Positions 1 to 7,852 of a DNA stretch of 62,330 nt are shown here, piece after piece; positions within the stretch are counted from its first letter, which is position 1, and every line of letters begins with the position of its first letter. Origin of the DNA: Oscillospiraceae bacterium (GTDB lineage Bacteria; Bacillota; Clostridia; Oscillospirales; CAG-272); contig SVTS01000006.1 of the NCBI GenBank assembly GCA_015063645.1, positions 1-62,330 of the forward strand, in the 5' to 3' direction. A program made the position numbers and the translations under genes. Below the pieces are notes generated by a model. That model did no database searches. It was given only the letters and a program-made list of their open reading frames with translations, and was not told where the DNA came from.

Positions 1-5
1 GACGG

Positions 6-260
6 TTATATTCTCATCGAAGCTATGTACCGTACCTCCACCACATGTCCTACCGCAGTACGGTCTGCACGCATATATTTCGCATTTCGTACGGGTCTCA
101 TCTTCTTGACCATCTGACCGCCGATGGAACCTGCCTGACGGGAGGTGAGGTCGCCGTTATAGCCCTGATTCAGCGTAACGCCGACTTCGCTTGCCGCCTC
201 CATCTTGAACTGATCCAGTGCCTGCTTTGCTTCGGGTACGAGAGTTTTGTTGCTTGCCAT
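6..260 (-). CDS. Alpha/beta-type small acid-soluble spore protein
   Basis: SASPs coat and protect spore DNA and are degraded by the GPR protease at germination. The first 54 residues of this 84-residue protein match the family: the N-terminal LVPEAKQALDQFK helix, a GPR-site-like EAASEVGV segment, and the signature GYNGDLTSRQAGSIGGQMVKKM. A good AGGAG ribosome binding site precedes the ATG. The usual family tail after MVKKM is a short acidic helix. Here it is replaced by about 30 mostly basic, unrelated residues, so the protein is longer than the usual 60-70 residues. The stop at 6-8 lies inside the window. The gene shows that the host can sporulate. The family call is firm; the tail is unexplained. 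Confidence 0.88.
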   Translation of the reverse strand: MASNKTLVPEAKQALDQFKMEAASEVGVTLNQGYNGDLTSRQAGSIGGQMVKKMRPVRNAKYMRADRTAVGHVVEVRYIASMRI

Positions 261-477
261 AATTGTGTTCTCCTTTGGTTTCTTTTTTCAATCTATATTA
301 TCGAGTACGCTCTCGCGTGCTCTGCTATTATTATCTTCGCGGATGTGCGATTTATGAATGGAAGTTTTTTGATTTGTTCACGTCTTATTCATCTTTCGTT
401 TTCAAATTGCTTTTCTTCATATAAGATACGCACGCCAACGCGCAGAGAAGCCGCGGGAGAAGATCCGGCGTTTCTGA

Positions 478-1209
478 TTATTCCCCGTTCAGTTTTCTCA
501 TTCTGAACTGCATGGGCGATTCGCCCCGGTGTTTTTTGAAGCATGTGGAAAAATACAGGCTGTCCGAAAATCCGCACTCTGATGCTACATGAGCAATGCT
601 GACAAAATCTGCCTGCATGAGCAAAGACTCTGCCTGAGCAATCCGTAATTTTGTCAGATACTGCAGAGGCGGCAGTCCTGTCTCCTGTCTGAAACAACTG
701 CGCAGATAATTCTCTGTATATCCCAGTGAAGTCATTGCTTCCGACAAATTGAAGTCCGCATCGGAAATATGTTCATACAGAATACTTTTCAGTGTACTCA
801 CAGCAGAATTCTCCGCCGGAGACTGCGCGTACTTTCGGATAAACTGGCAGATACTCTCACTCAGCGCATCCGATATGGCGCGGTAATTGTTTTCACGCTC
901 CAGCATCTGCCGGTGAAGAAGCTGCATCAGGGAGAGAATACTGCCGTCACGGTCCTGCACGGCAAGCGGGGAGGAGAACCCTGTATAGGTAGTTTGAAAA
1001 AACATATCGGTAAAGGTATCCTCCGCATGGCAGTCGTGCACCATATTGGGCGGAATAACCGTCACGGTTCCCACGTCTCCGGTGATTTTCCGCTCACCGA
1101 ATGTTTCCGTAACATGTCCGGACAGAGTATAGATAATCTCCCATGCCTTATGAGAGTGAAGAACAGCCTTTTTCATCGGCTCAAGATGTTTCGTGCATAC
1201 CAAAACCAT
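478..1209 (-). CDS. AraC-family regulator with N-terminal cupin
   Basis: A 243-residue cytoplasmic transcription factor. Residues of about 1-100 form a cupin sensor (HSHKAWEIIYTLSG, then VIPPNMVHDCHA). The last 100 residues are the paired helix-turn-helix of AraC/XylS, with the second-helix signature CGFSDSLYFSTCFKKHRGESPMQ. It is divergent from the MDR/rpiB/ROK operon at 1413, and an 8-bp direct repeat with 21-bp spacing (1296-1324) lies in front of that operon, so it most likely controls it. The ATG at 1207-1209 is taken because AAGGGAG lies just upstream. The inducer is unknown. Confidence 0.9.
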   Translation of the reverse strand: MVLVCTKHLEPMKKAVLHSHKAWEIIYTLSGHVTETFGERKITGDVGTVTVIPPNMVHDCHAEDTFTDMFFQTTYTGFSSPLAVQDRDGSILSLMQLLHRQMLERENNYRAISDALSESICQFIRKYAQSPAENSAVSTLKSILYEHISDADFNLSEAMTSLGYTENYLRSCFRQETGLPPLQYLTKLRIAQAESLLMQADFVSIAHVASECGFSDSLYFSTCFKKHRGESPMQFRMRKLNGE

Positions 1210-1295
1210 GTATATAATCTCCCTTCTTTTTTCATTACAATATCACAGAAACTGTAAGTTGTCAATACAAAAACCGTGTTCAAAGCGTTATTTCC

Positions 1296-1324
1296 ATGTT
1301 TTGTCTATATTTTGGGATGTTTTG
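1296..1324 (+). promoter_or_regulatory. Candidate AraC operator: ATGTTTTG repeated at 21 bp
   Basis: ATGTTTTG occurs at 1296-1303 and again at 1317-1324, exactly two helical turns apart and on the same strand, as expected for AraC-family half-sites. A -10 box TATAAT lies at 1352-1357 with no good -35, which suggests activator dependence of the operon that starts at 1413. Confidence 0.55.
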
Positions 1325-1412
1325 CATATGGATGCATCCCGGAAGATGGATTATAATATACCCGTCAGACGGTCAAAGACCGCTGCAAAATTCACATACA
1401 GGGAGAATCGAT

Positions 1413-2396
1413 ATGAAACAGGTATATTCCATCGGTCCCGGAAAAACCGAACTGCGCGAGGTTCAGAAACCGGAAATCAAGACACCGGATCAGGTACTTG
1501 TCAGACTGCATTACTGCGGTGTATGCATGTCCGAGCATTATGACTGGAGTATTGGCACGAACAAACCTTTCGGTCATGAGCCGGTAGGCATTGTGGAAGG
1601 TGTCGGTGAGAAAGTAACACGGTGCAAAGTGGGAGACCGTGTCAGCGGTGCGTTCAGCGGATCATCGGAATACGTTGTAACACGGGAACAGCAGATATTC
1701 ATCATTCCGGACAACGTCAGCGATGAAGAAGCGATTCTGGAACCGCTTGCCTGTCTGATCAGTGCGGTCAGCAAGGTACGTATCCCTGTGATCGGCGAAA
1801 AGGTTGCCGTGGTCGGATGCGGCTATATGGGATGCGGTGCTATCAGTCTGCTCAAGAAACGCGGTGCTTATGTGGTCGGTGTGGATATCAACCGCGATTC
1901 CCTTGTCAATGCAAAGCGTTACGGCGCGGATGAAATCTATACACCGGACGAGCTGCCCGCTCACTATTTTGACCGTCCCGGTAATAATCTGGGATTCCAG
2001 TCCGCCGGATTCGGATTCCCGCTGGTAATGGAATGGGGCGAAACAAATGAATCTCTTGACCTCGCCATCTGCATGACCCGCATGTGCGGTCAGCTGGCGA
2101 TCGGTGCCTATCACACCGGTGAAAAGCGTTTGGTTGATATGCAGCAGCTGAACGTCAAAGCAATCGACTGTCTCAGCACGCATCCCCGCGAGATGGATTT
2201 CAATCTGAAATGCTATGCTTCCGCAGTAAAAATGCTGGAAGACGGCAGCTGGTGCTTCAAGCATGTTCCTACCAAGGTGTATCCGGTTTCCATGTTTGAC
2301 CGGGCACACGAAGAGCTGCCTACCAAGTTCGGAAAATACATGAAAGCCGTGGTGGACTTCACCCGCACCGCCTTTGAGCCGTACATTATTGAATGA
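1413..2396 (+). CDS. Zinc-type medium-chain alcohol/polyol dehydrogenase
   Basis: An MDR-superfamily oxidoreductase of 327 residues, likely oxidising a sugar alcohol or sugar with NAD. Visible parts are the catalytic zinc region CGVCMSEHYDW, then GHEPVGIVEGVG, VGDRVSG, and the Rossmann loop VGCGYMGCGAISLL. The structural-zinc lobe with its four cysteines is missing, so the protein is shorter than classical alcohol dehydrogenases (about 350). The start at 1413 is chosen for GGGAG eight bases upstream. It is first in an operon with a RpiB-like isomerase (1-nt gap) and a ROK kinase, so the three probably oxidise, isomerise and phosphorylate one sugar. The substrate cannot be read from the sequence. 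Confidence 0.85.
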   Translation: MKQVYSIGPGKTELREVQKPEIKTPDQVLVRLHYCGVCMSEHYDWSIGTNKPFGHEPVGIVEGVGEKVTRCKVGDRVSGAFSGSSEYVVTREQQIFIIPDNVSDEEAILEPLACLISAVSKVRIPVIGEKVAVVGCGYMGCGAISLLKKRGAYVVGVDINRDSLVNAKRYGADEIYTPDELPAHYFDRPGNNLGFQSAGFGFPLVMEWGETNESLDLAICMTRMCGQLAIGAYHTGEKRLVDMQQLNVKAIDCLSTHPREMDFNLKCYASAVKMLEDGSWCFKHVPTKVYPVSMFDRAHEELPTKFGKYMKAVVDFTRTAFEPYIIE

Positions 2397-2397
2397 C

Positions 2398-2862
2398 ATG
2401 AAAATTGCAATCGGCTGTGATCACACAGCACTGGAGCTGAAGCTCCACATCAAAGAATATCTGGAAAACAAAGGGCACACCGTAGAGGATTTCGGAACGC
2501 ATTCCCCGGAACGCACGGACTATCCTATCTACGGAAAACGTGCAGCGGATGCTGTCGCATGCGGCAGATGTGAACGCGGTATACTGATCTGCGGAACCGG
2601 CGTGGGGATTTCCCTTGCCGCCAATAAAGTTCACGGGATCCGTGCCGTTGTCTGTTCCGAGCCGTATTCTGCCCGCCTGTCCCGCGAACACAATAATGCC
2701 AACATCGTCGCATTCGGAGCGCGGGTAATCGGATCTGCAACCGCAGAAATGATTGTGGATGCATTTCTCACTGCTGAATATGAAGGCGGACGCCACCAGG
2801 CGCGCGTTGACATGATCCGTGATATTGAGGAGGGAACCTACCGTGATCCGGGCAGGAATTGA
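2398..2862 (+). CDS. rpiB: Ribose-5-phosphate isomerase B-like (RpiB/LacAB family)
   Basis: A cytoplasmic sugar-phosphate isomerase of 154 residues, the normal family length. It begins MKIAIGCDHTALELK and has the active-site Cys65 in GILICGTGVGIS followed by AANKVHG, then the phosphate-binding SREHNNAN segment and the ARVIG motif. RpiB interconverts ribose and ribulose 5-phosphate. Relatives act on allose or galactose 6-phosphate, and the position between a dehydrogenase and a ROK kinase allows such a role. The start lies one base after the previous stop, and the 3' end overlaps the ROK gene by 20 bases, indicating translational coupling. Confidence 0.88.
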   Translation: MKIAIGCDHTALELKLHIKEYLENKGHTVEDFGTHSPERTDYPIYGKRAADAVACGRCERGILICGTGVGISLAANKVHGIRAVVCSEPYSARLSREHNNANIVAFGARVIGSATAEMIVDAFLTAEYEGGRHQARVDMIRDIEEGTYRDPGRN

Positions 2863-3730
2863 TATAGGCGGCACCAAGATCAACATCGGTCTTGTGGATG
2901 AGGAAAATCAGCTGATTTGTGCAGAAAAACTCAGAGTGGCTGATATTACCGAACCCGTATGTGCAATCGGAGCCGTGATCGATTCCCTGCTCTCCTCAGC
3001 CGACAGGCGGCGTGATGAGCTGGTTTTCTGCGGAATCGGCATTCCGGGGACTGTATCCTCCGACGGACAGAAAATCCTGAAAGCGCCCAACATCCGCATT
3101 CTGCCCGCCGATTTTGCGGACAGAATGGAAAACGCTTTTGGAATTCCCTGCCGCATGGTACAGGATTCCCGTGCAGCTGCATGGGGTGAATACAAAGCGG
3201 GTGCGGCGCGCGGGATGCGTTCCGTTATCTGCGTCACATTGGGAACCGGAATCGGCACAGGTATTGTGCTGGACGGCAAAATCTACAACGGAGCGCTGGG
3301 CTGTGCCGGCGAGATGGGACATCTGCCCGTTGTGGAAAACGGACGTCCCTGCGGGTGCGGAAGGCAGGGCTGTCTGGAAAAATACGCCGCAGGTCTGGGA
3401 CTGGATATGACTGCCGCGGAGATTCTCGGCGAAGGAAGTACGGCGGATACGCTGTTTACCGCCGCACGGGCAGGTAATGCAGAAGCGGAAAAGGCGGTAA
3501 GAGAAGCGGTAGTTTTCCTTGGACGGGCAGTTGTCGCGGAGATCAATCTTCTCTCCCCAGACTGTCTGCTGTTCAGCGGCGGTCTTGCGCAGCGTAAGGA
3601 GTACACGGATGCCGTAATCGACTACGTCTGCTCGCACTGCTATATTACGGATACCATGCCGCGGATAGTGCGCGCTTCTCTCGGCGAGAATGCCCCTCTC
3701 ATCGGCGCGGCGCTGCTGAATAAAGCCTGA
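2843..3730 (+). CDS. ROK-family sugar kinase
   Basis: A 295-residue kinase of the ROK (repressor, ORF, kinase) family without a DNA-binding domain, so an enzyme, not a repressor. It shows the ATP phosphate-binding AGIDIGGTKINIGLV at the N-terminus, GIGIPGTV, LGTGIGTGIV, and the zinc-binding CGCGRQGCLEKYAAG. The start is the GTG at 2843, with AGGAGGG nine bases upstream inside rpiB; an in-frame codon further upstream would lengthen the overlap and has no ribosome site. Likely substrates are glucose, fructose, allose or an N-acetylated hexose. It is last in the operon and is followed by a strong hairpin. Confidence 0.88.
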   Translation: MIRAGIDIGGTKINIGLVDEENQLICAEKLRVADITEPVCAIGAVIDSLLSSADRRRDELVFCGIGIPGTVSSDGQKILKAPNIRILPADFADRMENAFGIPCRMVQDSRAAAWGEYKAGAARGMRSVICVTLGTGIGTGIVLDGKIYNGALGCAGEMGHLPVVENGRPCGCGRQGCLEKYAAGLGLDMTAAEILGEGSTADTLFTAARAGNAEAEKAVREAVVFLGRAVVAEINLLSPDCLLFSGGLAQRKEYTDAVIDYVCSHCYITDTMPRIVRASLGENAPLIGAALLNKA

Positions 3731-3734
3731 TAAA

Positions 3735-3769
3735 CGGAGGTGTTGCATTTAACAAATGCAACACCTCCG
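3735..3769. terminator. 16-bp perfect hairpin after the ROK operon
   Basis: Arms 3735-3750 and 3754-3769 are perfectly complementary with a 3-nt loop. It lies four bases past the stop of the kinase gene, so it probably ends the operon. It is also the first of five consecutive perfect hairpins. Confidence 0.7.
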
Positions 3770-3780
3770 CGAGTTTTCCT

Positions 3781-3937
3781 TGACCGTTTACACGGTCATT
3801 TTTGCCCGTTCACGGGCAAAAAACGGAAACGCTCGCCACAAATCCCTACGGAATTTCCCGTAATGTCCCCATTTCATGGGGACATTACGGGTGGGCTGTT
3901 GCAAATATGGGGATAATTCCCATATTTGCAACAGCCC
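3781..3937. repeat. Cluster of four more perfect hairpins
   Basis: Between the kinase operon and the convergent hydrolase gene lie: 3781-3787/3792-3798 (7 bp), 3801-3808/3813-3820 (8 bp), 3857-3872/3876-3891 (16 bp, 3-nt loop) and 3893-3911/3919-3937 (19 bp, 7-nt loop), all without mismatch. The last can terminate the minus-strand gene ending at 3943. The first and last hairpins of the group share the word TGTTGCA. No coding potential is evident. Confidence 0.75.
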
Positions 3938-3942
3938 CTTCC

Positions 3943-5247
3943 TTATATTTCTCTGAGCAATTCTCCCATGCCGCGCACGAGTATTTCGTCCGCACCTTTT
4001 CTAATGGGCGAACTTTTGGCTTCGTAGCCGCCTTCATCATAGATATTTCCGGTGGGGAAATAGATTTCCGCGCCGTCCGTCAACGCCAGCACTGCGGTAT
4101 AGGGGAATGGGGAGTCCGTCTCGATACGTCTGCCGATTTCCACGAACGGCTCGCCGGGCAGACCTGCAAATACAAAATCACCGATGGAAATGGCGCTCAG
4201 ATGGAAGCAGTATTCATCCGGTCCGTTCTCGAGCCGGATGATCCGCAAAGCCTCGGATATCCGCATGGTGATGCCGCGCTCCTGCAGTTCGCTTTTACGC
4301 CCCGCACGGCTCATCGCCACAACTTCTCTGGCAATATCCAGCTTATCATTTTCCGGATTGGTGGGGATCTGTACCGTGCGCACACCGCAGGAAATTTTAT
4401 CCGCACGAATCGGCGCTGCGGCATCACACATCCGCAGAACGCCTGCTGCCAGTGTTCTGCCCATCTGCCGGGAATAGGCAAATCCCTTTCTGCGCTCACT
4501 GAGATTCACATTGTTGTGATTGACATCGCCTTCCGCGCCCTGCAGAAACATCACTTTCGTTCCCGGAAGTGCATTTTCCACCGTTTCACGCATAAATCCG
4601 GGGAAATCCGCACTGATCACATCGCCGCCGATCACATCCGCGTGTACGCCGAAATGCACGAGAAAAATATTATCGGCGCCTTCCCTCTCGATTTTCAGAA
4701 GAGTTGCCGTCTCATTGGGTTCACCCAGAGGATGGGCGATGTTCGGGTTGCACAGCCCGGGATTTGTCTGGACAGATCCGTCCTTCATGCGGAACAGGCG
4801 GATAAACGCGATATCCTTCACCTGTGTCCGTGCGGCGGAAAACTCTGCCGGACGGACATCCGCCAGCGCCATATAAGCGGCATCCCGCACTTTCTGCATC
4901 AGGATTTCGTCATAGGCGTGATTGCTGTCCGCACCGGAGGAGTCATCCGGTCCGATGATCGGTCCCGTATGGGTATGGGAGCAGTTCAGAATCACGGCTT
5001 CTTCGGGAATACCGCAGAACTCTGCGGTCATTTTCAGGCAGTCATTCCGCCACCAGATATTCTTCATCCCCGCCACATCCATTGCTACGACGACCGCTTT
5101 CTTTTCGCCGTCATCGAATGCAACCGCTGTGGCGTACAGATCATCGTGAATTGCGCTGGCATAACGCGGCGAAAAATATCCCGACATAGCAGTTCCCAGC
5201 GGCGGTGTGATGCAAACGCGGGCAAATCCCGCTTTGATTTTACTCAT
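3943..5247 (-). CDS. Neutral/alkaline ceramidase-like hydrolase
   Basis: A 434-residue protein resembling the N-terminal domain of neutral/alkaline non-lysosomal ceramidase. Seen: GFARVCITPPLGTAMSGY at the start, DLYATAVAFDDG, the zinc-ligand motif NCSHTHTGP, and HFGVHADVIGGD followed by SADFPG. No signal peptide is visible, unlike secreted ceramidases, and such proteins in carbohydrate clusters are usually of unknown substrate. Hydrolysis of an amide or ester on a glycan is possible. The start is supported by AAGGAGAAGG. It is transcribed alone, convergent with the ROK operon. Confidence 0.78.
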   Translation of the reverse strand: MSKIKAGFARVCITPPLGTAMSGYFSPRYASAIHDDLYATAVAFDDGEKKAVVVAMDVAGMKNIWWRNDCLKMTAEFCGIPEEAVILNCSHTHTGPIIGPDDSSGADSNHAYDEILMQKVRDAAYMALADVRPAEFSAARTQVKDIAFIRLFRMKDGSVQTNPGLCNPNIAHPLGEPNETATLLKIEREGADNIFLVHFGVHADVIGGDVISADFPGFMRETVENALPGTKVMFLQGAEGDVNHNNVNLSERRKGFAYSRQMGRTLAAGVLRMCDAAAPIRADKISCGVRTVQIPTNPENDKLDIAREVVAMSRAGRKSELQERGITMRISEALRIIRLENGPDEYCFHLSAISIGDFVFAGLPGEPFVEIGRRIETDSPFPYTAVLALTDGAEIYFPTGNIYDEGGYEAKSSPIRKGADEILVRGMGELLREI

Positions 5248-5619
5248 TATTCCTTCTCCTTCACAGGGAAATTTTCACAGTACTGCCCGATGCACGGATT
5301 ATGCGGAAGACCGCATCCACACAGTTCTGCATAGCTGCGGCCGTGTTCTGCAAGGCATTCTGCTCTTTACTGCAACAATACAAGTAAATTCTGTAGTACA
5401 TTATATCACAACTGCACATCGGAGACTGCCGTGATTCCGCCAAAGGTGGAACGCGGACGGAGTCCGCGCGGCAGGCTCGCGTACACAGCAAGCTGTCATA
5501 CAGTTTCAGCTTTCTGTATGCTGTGTACATTATATCACATCTGCCGCGCAATGCAAGATTTCCCACGGAAAAAACGGATTTTTCTGCAAAAAACGGGAAT
5601 CCTGAGATTCCCGTTTCTT
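5248..5619. other. Non-coding stretch with a duplicated promoter-like segment
   Basis: This 372-bp gap has no credible gene. It holds two 20-bp near-copies (19/20) of GTACATTATATCACAWCTGC at 5396-5415 and 5525-5544; each contains a minus-strand TATAAT box (5400-5405 and 5529-5534) reading towards the hydrolase gene. Between them are a 7-bp perfect hairpin (5452-5468) and a bulged inverted repeat (5481-5528). The GH18 terminator lies at 5591-5616. Confidence 0.7.
5591..5616 (-). terminator. Rho-independent terminator after GH18 gene
   Basis: An 11-bp perfect stem (5591-5601/5606-5616) with a 4-nt loop, followed on the minus strand by a run of T, four bases beyond the 3' end of the GH18 gene. 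Confidence 0.8.
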
Positions 5620-6642
5620 TTATTCTTTTGAGGCATGATCTATAGCAGTCAGGAGTTCTCTTGTAGGGTCACAGGAATGCTCCCAGTACATGATACCGGC
5701 AAGACCGTTTTCCCGGACGTAGCGCGTTTTTTCTGCCACGCTTATCGGATCATCAAAGCAGATGAATGTCCCGGTTTCCTCTTTATAGAGATACGGAGCA
5801 CCGTTATCCCGGTAGAGTTCGTAGCCGTTTTTACCGATATATTCCGCTTTCAGTTTGCCGTACCCGGGACCGAAACCGCCGCTGTCTTTGGTCGTTCCCT
5901 TTTCACCCAAACCGTGCATCGTACCGGCAGGCACACCTTCCCATTTCCGGGAATAGAACGCCGCACCGAGAATCTGTTTGGATTTCGGAATTCCGTACTC
6001 CTCAAACAGTTTGACGTACATGTCCCCGCATCCGCGATCATAATCGGACTCGGCACCCGTTCTGGGATACAGAGCGGTATGAGGACCGGCAACGGAACCG
6101 ACGCCGCGCATATCGTAGCTCATCAGGGATACGTAATCCAGAATCGGCTCAATGGCAGGAAGATCCATGGATTTACGGATATAACCGCCGCAGCCGGCGG
6201 CGATCGTTACCAGTTTATCCGGCAGCACATGCCGCAGCTCCGCCAGAAGAGCGGTGAAATTCTCTCTGTCCCGCGGATCGGCATCAATACCTGCCCAGTC
6301 TATGGTGGGATACTCCCAGTCCACGTCAATTCCGTCCAGACCGTATTTCTCAACGGTATCCAGACAGCTGCGTGCAAACGCTTTTCTCCCGGATTCCGTC
6401 ATTGCCATATCCGAAAAACCGCCTGCTCCCCATCCGCCGACGGAAAGAGTGATTTTCATTGCCGGATTGACACGCCGGATCCGCGCCATGGATTCGGTAA
6501 ACAGATTTTCATCCCGTACGCCGAAAGACAGAAGACCGTTTTTCACAAGCCCGAATGCCAGATTGATCTGATTCAGCATGGATGCATCCGCATCAGTCAC
6601 ATCTTTCATCGCATACGCCCAGACATAGGCTGCTTTGATCAT
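5620..6642 (-). CDS. Glycoside hydrolase family 18 (chitinase-like)
   Basis: A 340-residue protein that is a single GH18 TIM barrel. It has the strand-3 motif KITLSVGGWG (residues 63-72) and the catalytic DGIDVDWE (103-110) with Glu110 as acid and the Asp residues that position the substrate N-acetyl group. SLMSYDMRG and the C-terminal GIMYWEHSCD complete the fold. It should cleave beta-1,4-linked GlcNAc in chitin-type or N-glycan core oligosaccharides. There is no signal peptide or binding module, so it is probably cytoplasmic and acts on imported oligosaccharides. It starts seven bases after the 2-hydroxyacid dehydrogenase stop, in the same operon. Confidence 0.9.
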   Translation of the reverse strand: MIKAAYVWAYAMKDVTDADASMLNQINLAFGLVKNGLLSFGVRDENLFTESMARIRRVNPAMKITLSVGGWGAGGFSDMAMTESGRKAFARSCLDTVEKYGLDGIDVDWEYPTIDWAGIDADPRDRENFTALLAELRHVLPDKLVTIAAGCGGYIRKSMDLPAIEPILDYVSLMSYDMRGVGSVAGPHTALYPRTGAESDYDRGCGDMYVKLFEEYGIPKSKQILGAAFYSRKWEGVPAGTMHGLGEKGTTKDSGGFGPGYGKLKAEYIGKNGYELYRDNGAPYLYKEETGTFICFDDPISVAEKTRYVRENGLAGIMYWEHSCDPTRELLTAIDHASKE

Positions 6643-6649
6643 AGCGGGA

Positions 6650-7657
6650 TTATTCCGTCATCATAGCGGCGGCAGCCTGAGAAATCTCGTGAGGAGAAGG
6701 AATACCGCGCTTAATAAAGTCGGCTGTTTCGATCAGCAGATCGTGCGCGATCACCTGACGGAAGTCGATGGTCGGACCGCCCTGGTGGGGCATCATGATC
6801 ACGTTGGGAAGATCATACAGCGCGCAGTCTGCCGGCGGCGGCTCCTGCTCGTAAACATCCAGTACGGCGCGGAAGCGGCCGCTCTTCAGCTGTTCTTCCA
6901 TAGCCTTCTGATCGATAACGGCACCGCGTGCGGTATTGACCAGCAGTGCGCCTTCCTTCAGCATGGAGAGCAGTTCTGCACTGACCATGTGATAGGTTGC
7001 AGGCAGTTTAGGCGTATGTACGGAGACGATATCGCAGGTGGAGAAGATCTCCTCCAGAGATGCCTGATGGAGATTATACTTTTTCACATCCTCTTCCGGC
7101 AGGGGCTTGATGTCATAGACATACAGCTCAGTACGGAAGTTGGACAGCAGACGGACCATATGCTTGGCGATGGCACCGTAAGAAAGAATACCGATCTTCT
7201 TGCCGGCGAGACCGTAGTTCATATCGTCGGTCGTCTTCCACAGGCGCTTCTCCTGCAGGCGGCGGCTGTAATACGGAATATCGCGCAGAGCGGCGAGCAT
7301 ATACGCAAGAGCACCCTCAGCCACAGACTCAGCAAAGAAACCGTTACCGGTGAGTACGCGGATATTGTTCTCCCACACAGCGTCGGAAACGACAGGCTTA
7401 ACGGAGCCGCAGAGATAGGTCAGAAGCTTCAGCTTGGGAGCTGCGGCGATGATATCCGCTTCCAGCTTGGGTCCGCCCCAGGAAGCGATATACACATCAC
7501 AGTCTGCAATGCGCTCTTTGACCTCGTCGGGAGTGAACGTCTTTGTGCCCTCATTCCAGACAATTTCATCAAAGAGGCTTTCCGCAAGACGGATATTTTC
7601 CTCTGTAAAGAAGGTATCGAATACCTTGCCGCGAGGCGTGGCAATCAATGCTTTCAT
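6650..7657 (-). CDS. D-isomer-specific 2-hydroxyacid dehydrogenase
   Basis: A 335-residue NAD-dependent dehydrogenase. The N-terminal substrate half begins MKALIATPRG. The nucleotide domain has GKKIGILSYGAIAKHM, which lacks the middle Gly of the usual GxGxxG. The catalytic Arg lies in VNTARGAVID, the Glu in the following helix region, and the His in MMPHQGGPTIDFR. The start at 7657 has GGAGG upstream; a much longer upstream in-frame extension lies in non-coding sequence and was discarded. The family reduces 2-keto acids or oxidises phosphoglycerate-like acids; the exact substrate is unknown. First gene of a two-gene operon with GH18. Confidence 0.88.
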   Translation of the reverse strand: MKALIATPRGKVFDTFFTEENIRLAESLFDEIVWNEGTKTFTPDEVKERIADCDVYIASWGGPKLEADIIAAAPKLKLLTYLCGSVKPVVSDAVWENNIRVLTGNGFFAESVAEGALAYMLAALRDIPYYSRRLQEKRLWKTTDDMNYGLAGKKIGILSYGAIAKHMVRLLSNFRTELYVYDIKPLPEEDVKKYNLHQASLEEIFSTCDIVSVHTPKLPATYHMVSAELLSMLKEGALLVNTARGAVIDQKAMEEQLKSGRFRAVLDVYEQEPPPADCALYDLPNVIMMPHQGGPTIDFRQVIAHDLLIETADFIKRGIPSPHEISQAAAAMMTE

Positions 7658-7687
7658 AGTGTTTTTCCTCCAAATTGTAATATATTC

Positions 7688-7723
7688 ATTATAGCGCACA
7701 ATTGTCGTTCTGTCAAGACAATT
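7688..7723 (-). promoter_or_regulatory. Strong promoter with overlapping inverted repeat
   Basis: On the minus strand TTGACA (7711-7716) and TATAAT (7688-7693) are spaced 17 bp. AATTGTC at 7700-7706 and GACAATT at 7717-7723 form a 7-bp inverted repeat that straddles the -35 box, a placement typical of a repressor operator. Confidence 0.65.
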
Positions 7724-7794
7724 TATCGAGGTGAAGTGTTTTTTTGGCTCCATGCAAAAAATCCCGCACGGATATGGAAATTTTCCCGAATCGC

Positions 7795-7823
7795 TTGTAA
7801 AGTCCGGTAGAGCATGATACAAT
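7795..7823 (+). promoter_or_regulatory. Promoter of the pepT operon
   Basis: TTGTAA (7795-7800), 17-bp spacer, TACAAT (7818-7823), then a leader of about 25 bases with GGAGG before the pepT ATG. It appears to drive all six genes to 15156. Confidence 0.65.
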
Positions 7824-7852
7824 GAATACATAAACCATCGGAGGTTATTATC

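Noticed and set aside
3802-5334. 510-codon plus-strand frame over the ceramidase-like gene and hairpins
   Set aside because: Antisense to a gene with zinc-site motifs, and its start lies among non-coding hairpins.
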